From assembly GCF_005780185.1 (NCBI RefSeq), contig NZ_VBUI01000027.1, forward strand, positions 1-55,861: a stretch of DNA of 55,861 nucleotides, read 5' to 3'. Origin of the DNA: Halomonas urmiana. Its GTDB lineage: Bacteria > Pseudomonadota > Gammaproteobacteria > Pseudomonadales > Halomonadaceae. Below, piece by piece: positions 53,340 through 55,861 of this stretch. The notes beneath the pieces are model-generated. The model was not told the DNA's origin and ran no database searches. It was given only the letters and a program-made list of their open reading frames with translations. Made by a program: the position numbers and the translations under genes. How positions within the stretch are numbered: the stretch's first letter is position 1; every line of letters starts with the position of its first letter.

Positions 53340-53772
53340 GGCGCCTCGTGGTGTCGCAGGTAGGGGGCAGCAGGAGTTCGTCGGCAGTGCTGATTCTAGC
53401 TCCTGTGGCCACCCCCCGCCCAGCGCCGTATCATGCCCATTCCACGTTTTTCTAGCACTTTGACCAATGCTTTAGCATCACACCGCTGCCGATGCCTCGC
53501 CTGCCGTTGGTGATACTGCTTGCAGGGGGCAGGAGCGTAATTTAATGTAAGCGTAGGGTCGGCGAGCATGGAGCAAGACCCACAGGGATGGGAAGCGCGA
53601 CAGGCAGGTTGTATCGAACCGGTGGCAGGGCATGAGCCTTCGAGGGAGCGCTGCTTGCAGCGCGATGAAGACCTCGATAGCTGCTTTGGCACCAATGTAA
53701 ACCCGCACGGGCGGCAGAAGAAGGCTCACGCCAGACGCGCCACGGCGGAACGAACGAGTAAGGGACAGGACG
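53340..53772. other. divergent pilB / pilA control region
   Basis: This 433-bp spacer holds a REP-like palindrome GGGAGCGCTGCTTGCAGCGCGATGAAG (about 53644-53670). A sequence TGGCAGGGCATGAGC (53623-53637) has the GG-N10-GC spacing of a sigma-54 promoter but deviates from the TTGC of the -12 box. pilA genes of related bacteria are often RpoN-dependent, so it deserves testing. Confidence 0.4.
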
Positions 53773-54180
53773 ATGAAAGAAATGATGAACCGGAAGACTC
53801 AGCTCAACAAGGCGCAGGGCGGTTTTACCCTGATCGAGCTGCTGATCGTGGTGGCGATTATTGGCATTTTGGCGGCGATTGCGATTCCGCAGTATCAGAA
53901 TTACTTAGACAGGGCTGATGTGGCTGCGTGCCAATCTCAAATTAAGGCTGATAGAACTAAGTATCTAGCAGATCTCACTCAAAGTCCAACTGCCACTTTT
54001 GAGGTGACAGGTGAGGCATGTGGGACCGTTACGGGTAAAAATGCCGTGTCTTACGATTCTGCTACTGGAGATATTACAGGACAAATTTCTGCAACTACTC
54101 CTGAAAGGAAAAATACTATTTCTTACGATTTTGCAACAAATACTTTTAGTGATACTGCCGCCGATGCAATTAATCCCTAA
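53773..54180 (+). CDS. pilA: type IV major pilin
   Basis: A 135-aa class IVa prepilin. The 17-residue leader ends in Gly (NKAQGG), then [20 protein letters not shown] follows with Phe+1 and Glu+5. The globular part has only two cysteines, in VAACQSQI and GEACGT, rather than a C-terminal disulfide loop. AGGACG precedes the ATG. Composition changes abruptly: 97 of 240 bases are G or C in 53941-54180 against a GC-rich start, so the variable tail looks imported. Confidence 0.93.
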   Translation: MKEMMNRKTQLNKAQGGFTLIELLIVVAIIGILAAIAIPQYQNYLDRADVAACQSQIKADRTKYLADLTQSPTATFEVTGEACGTVTGKNAVSYDSATGDITGQISATTPERKNTISYDFATNTFSDTAADAINP

Positions 54181-54200
54181 GAGGGCTTAAGGCTAATTGA

Positions 54201-54290
54201 AGGCTAATCGGGGACAGACCCCCATTTCCCACCTAGCCTGATCCAGAATCACCCAGCGGCCGGCAGCGATGCCGGCCGCTGGCGTTTTCG
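54201..54290 (+). terminator. pilA terminator module, copy 1
   Basis: CCAGCGGCCGGC-AGCGAT-GCCGGCCGCTGG (54253-54282) is followed by CGTTTTCGG. It is preceded by GGCTAATCGGGGACAGACCC and CCACCTAGCCTGA. The hairpin should end pilA transcription. A near-identical module recurs at 54383-54466. Confidence 0.82.
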
Positions 54291-54312
54291 GCTCAGCGGC
54301 AATACATTGATC

Positions 54313-54382
54313 GGAGGCTAATCATCGGGGACAGACCCTGAGGGATCCCCAGGAAATAGGCAACAAAATCAGAAGGATATAA
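54313..54382 (+). repeat. GGGGACAGACCCTGA repeat, copy 1 (imperfect)
   Basis: GGGGACAGACCCTGAGGGAT followed by CCCCAGGAAATAGGCAACAA and AATCAGAAGGATATAAT. The same string, with small differences, recurs at 55768-55831 and, shortened, at 54519-54555. Confidence 0.75.
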
Positions 54383-54466
54383 TAAGGCTAATCGGGGACA
54401 GACCCCCATTCCCCACCTAGCCTGAACCAACCAGCGGCCGGCAGAAATGCCGGCCGCTGGCGTTAG
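54383..54466 (+). repeat. pilA terminator module, copy 2
   Basis: It repeats the pilA downstream module: GGCTAATCGGGGACAGACCC, then CCACCTAGCCTGA, then CCAGCGGCCGGC-AGAAAT-GCCGGCCGCTGG (54431-54460). No gene lies before it, so it may mark a lost second pilin copy. Confidence 0.8.
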
Positions 54467-54518
54467 GGGCGTCCTTCATCAGTCTTGCGCGAGATACCCC
54501 GTACTTTGAGTGCGGGTA

Positions 54519-54555
54519 AGCTAATCGGGGACAGACCCTGACGGATCCCCACGAA
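54519..54555 (+). repeat. GGGGACAGACCCTGA repeat, copy 2
   Basis: The stretch from GCTAATCGGGGACAGACCCT through CCCCACGAA is identical, in the same orientation, to 55766-55802. The two copies bracket the IS630-type transposase as direct repeats of about 36 bp. Confidence 0.8.
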
Positions 54556-54731
54556 CTACGGCTATCCGTTGCATAAAGCCTGCCCCCTGACCTCCTCCTG
54601 AAGGCTTGCTTGAAGCGCTTTCCAGGAAGGCCAAGGGACAGCACCGACACGATGACGCCGCAGCCATTCCAGGCCCAAGCGCCATACGGAGAGCACGTTC
54701 CGGTGCCGAATACTGTTGCTCTGGTAAGTGC
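54556..54731. other. segment between repeat copy 2 and the transposase gene
   Basis: This stretch is non-coding as far as I can tell. It may contain the left end of the IS630-type element. I could not identify a convincing terminal inverted repeat by eye. Confidence 0.3.
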
Positions 54732-55352
54732 TTATTCAAAATTAATCGCGCACTCAGTGCCATAGCCACTGAGCAGCCGGTGTACCTCATCACAGAGGCG
54801 GTCAAACGAGAGGTATGCACTCAGTGGCAGCCATGCGTACTTCATCTGCCGCCACAGAATTTCAATCAGGTTCAGTTCCGGCGAATAGGCGGACAGATAG
54901 ATCGGATACACACGATGCGACATCCACTCCACGATCTTTCGTCTGAAGGCCTTGGAGCGATGCATGCTGGCATTGTCGAGCACTACGACGGCGAAGGTAT
55001 CGGGGTCTTTCTGGGCTACAAACTGGTCAAATGCCTCGATAACCGTCTCGGTGGTCACGGATTCGGTGGTGGTGTGGTAGACCAGCTTCCCGGCTCGGCT
55101 GAGGAACCCCAATACGTTCAGCCTTCGGCTATGTGAGTAGGCGGTCACCTCGCAGGGTTTACCGATGGGGCTCCAGGCGTACGGTACCGCCGATGATTGC
55201 GAAAACCCTGATTCATCAAAGTAATAGAGCTCATGATCACCTTGGTCTTCCCGCTTGTGAAGCGCCTTGAGGAGGCCCTGAGTGTTGCGGAAATCCGTCT
55301 CGTCACGCCTTGCCTTGAGTGAGTGCCGAATGCGCTTGAAGCTGAGATCATT
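54732..55352 (-). CDS. IS630 transposase, C-terminal DDE part (second frame)
   Basis: This frame is open from the A9 run at 55351-55359 to 54732 and reads NDLSFKRIRHSLKARRDE, then the DDE catalytic core: YYFDESGFSQ (first Asp), VVVLDNASMHRS (second Asp) and YSPELNLIEILWRQMK (Glu). It has no good start of its own before an ATG at 55148, which would omit the first Asp. It must therefore be made by frame change from the upstream part. It is complete to the C-terminus. Confidence 0.8.
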   Translation of the reverse strand, partial: NDLSFKRIRHSLKARRDETDFRNTQGLLKALHKREDQGDHELYYFDESGFSQSSAVPYAWSPIGKPCEVTAYSHSRRLNVLGFLSRAGKLVYHTTTESVTTETVIEAFDQFVAQKDPDTFAVVVLDNASMHRSKAFRRKIVEWMSHRVYPIYLSAYSPELNLIEILWRQMKYAWLPLSAYLSFDRLCDEVHRLLSGYGTECAINFE

Positions 55353-55746
55353 TTTTTTTCAACGCCCGGCGAAGGGTCACCGTGCTGACCGTCTTGCCGG
55401 TCTCTTCTTGGAAGCGAGCCTGCAAGGATCGAATCTGGTGAGGCTGCTCGGCGACCAGTTCCTGCAATCGCTGGTGGTCGTGCTCATCCAGGATCGGCGT
55501 GCGGCCACTGCGGGGCTTGTCGATCAGCCCGTCGAGGCCTGAGGCTTCCCACTGCTTAAGCCAGCGTGATACAGCATCGCGGCGAACCTGCAGTATCTCA
55601 CTGATTTGGTTGATTGTATGGCCTTGATCACTCAGCAGGATGGCATGCGCACGCCGACGTAGGGCGCGCTTCTCACCATGGTGATAGGCAGAGGTCAGCG
55701 TCTGTTGTTCAGATTCAGTGAGAGGGGCAACGAAGCGCCTTGCCAT
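55348..55746 (-). CDS. IS630 transposase, N-terminal DNA-binding part (first frame)
   Basis: A 132-aa product starting MARRFVAPLTESE. Two helix-turn-helix units (RALRRRAHAILLSDQGHTINQISEILQVRRDAVSRWLKQW and LVAEQPHQIRSLQARF) bind the element ends. It ends LRRALKKK at a TGA directly after nine A residues. Losing one A (or adding two) at this run joins it to the catalytic frame. Confidence 0.82.
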   Translation of the reverse strand: MARRFVAPLTESEQQTLTSAYHHGEKRALRRRAHAILLSDQGHTINQISEILQVRRDAVSRWLKQWEASGLDGLIDKPRSGRTPILDEHDHQRLQELVAEQPHQIRSLQARFQEETGKTVSTVTLRRALKKK

Positions 55747-55767
55747 GGTTCCATCCGTGTCAGGGAG

Positions 55768-55831
55768 GCTAATCGGGGACAGACCCTGACGGATCCCCAC
55801 GAAATAGCCAGAAGAATCAGAAGGATATAAT
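55768..55831 (+). repeat. GGGGACAGACCCTGA repeat, copy 3
   Basis: CTAATCGGGGACAGACCCTG, then ATCCCCACGAAATAGCCAGA and AATCAGAAGGATATAAT. It matches 54313-54382 over most of its length and 54519-54555 exactly over its first part. It lies just upstream of the transposase start. Confidence 0.8.
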
Positions 55832-55861
55832 TGAAAAGGCCTGCATGGATTGGCATGTTGT

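Larger units (their letters stand above)
54732..55767 (-). mobile_element. IS630-family insertion sequence (ends not resolved)
   Basis: Two consecutive frames on the minus strand give a helix-turn-helix N-terminus and a DDE C-terminus typical of IS630/Tc1-mariner transposases, joined at an A9 run. It lies between direct copies of the GGGGACAGACCCTGA repeat. The span given covers the coding part; the outer ends and TA target duplication were not resolved. Confidence 0.8.

Noticed and set aside
53470..53535. Sigma-54 promoter TTGGTG...GCTTGC
   Set aside because: The distance between GG and GC is one base off the required spacing. A better spaced but imperfect candidate is noted at 53623.
55145..55351. 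Minus-strand frame beginning MISASSAFG directly after the A9 run
   Set aside because: This is the -1 frame. It lacks transposase residues, whereas the +1 frame carries the complete DDE motif.

Overview
The window is a contiguous piece of a high-GC gammaproteobacterial chromosome. Gene content and order point to Halomonas or a close relative: a lexA-psrA neighbourhood as in Pseudomonas, a PHA synthase, a rhizobial-type glycerol ABC transporter, TRAP transport and type IV pili. This placement is inference from gene content; no database was searched.

Layout. 1-3.6 kb: two identical tRNA-Val(GAC) genes, a free methionine-R-sulfoxide reductase, and metNIQ behind a SAM-II-type riboswitch with a large insert, followed by a terminator. 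3.8-8.5 kb: ribE, then a purine/pyrimidine salvage block (NCS2 permease, apt, gpt, ung, upp). 8.5-16.8 kb: a glycerol uptake and oxidation cluster (glpS-glpT-glpP-glpQ-DUF2160-glpV, then glpD) behind a GlpR-like palindrome; it separates upp from a uracil permease at 17 kb. 18.5-22.7 kb: a SWIM/SNF2 helicase and an XRE-cupin regulator. 22.9-27.7 kb: a molybdenum cofactor operon (mobA-mobB-moeA-moaC::moaD-moaE-moaA) with a MoaC-MoaD fusion. 28-32.7 kb: an H-NS-like protein ending in an AT-hook, an RNase J-like nuclease, and a cystine-type ABC transporter. 33-37 kb: a membrane GAF-PAS-LOV-GGDEF-EAL protein whose reading frame is split at a triple GGCGC repeat. 37-43.7 kb: phaC, then a LysR-TRAP-VanX-type dipeptidase operon. 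43.9-50.3 kb: purU, an ECF-type permease, dinB, lexA, psrA and an L,D-transpeptidase. 50.3-54.2 kb: pilC, pilB and divergent pilA. 54.2-55.8 kb: duplicated terminators, GGGGACAGACC repeats and an IS630-family element.

The most unusual structure lies between 45.4 and 50.3 kb. Three loci carry facing arrays of 7- and 8-base units (TCGGCGC / TTGGCYGC and their complements). One pair encloses a lone four-helix-bundle (S23/IVP, Avd-like) gene. One pair encloses a DUF4258-DUF2283 gene pair that looks like a toxin-antitoxin module. One pair is empty. Arrays lie against the stop codons of flanking genes, and the enclosed genes have lower GC than their surroundings. This looks like a family of small cassettes or insertions.

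Other dispersed repeats include three copies of a MITE-like palindromic element with apparent compensatory stem changes, several REP-like clusters, and a 124-bp palindrome between lexA and dinB.
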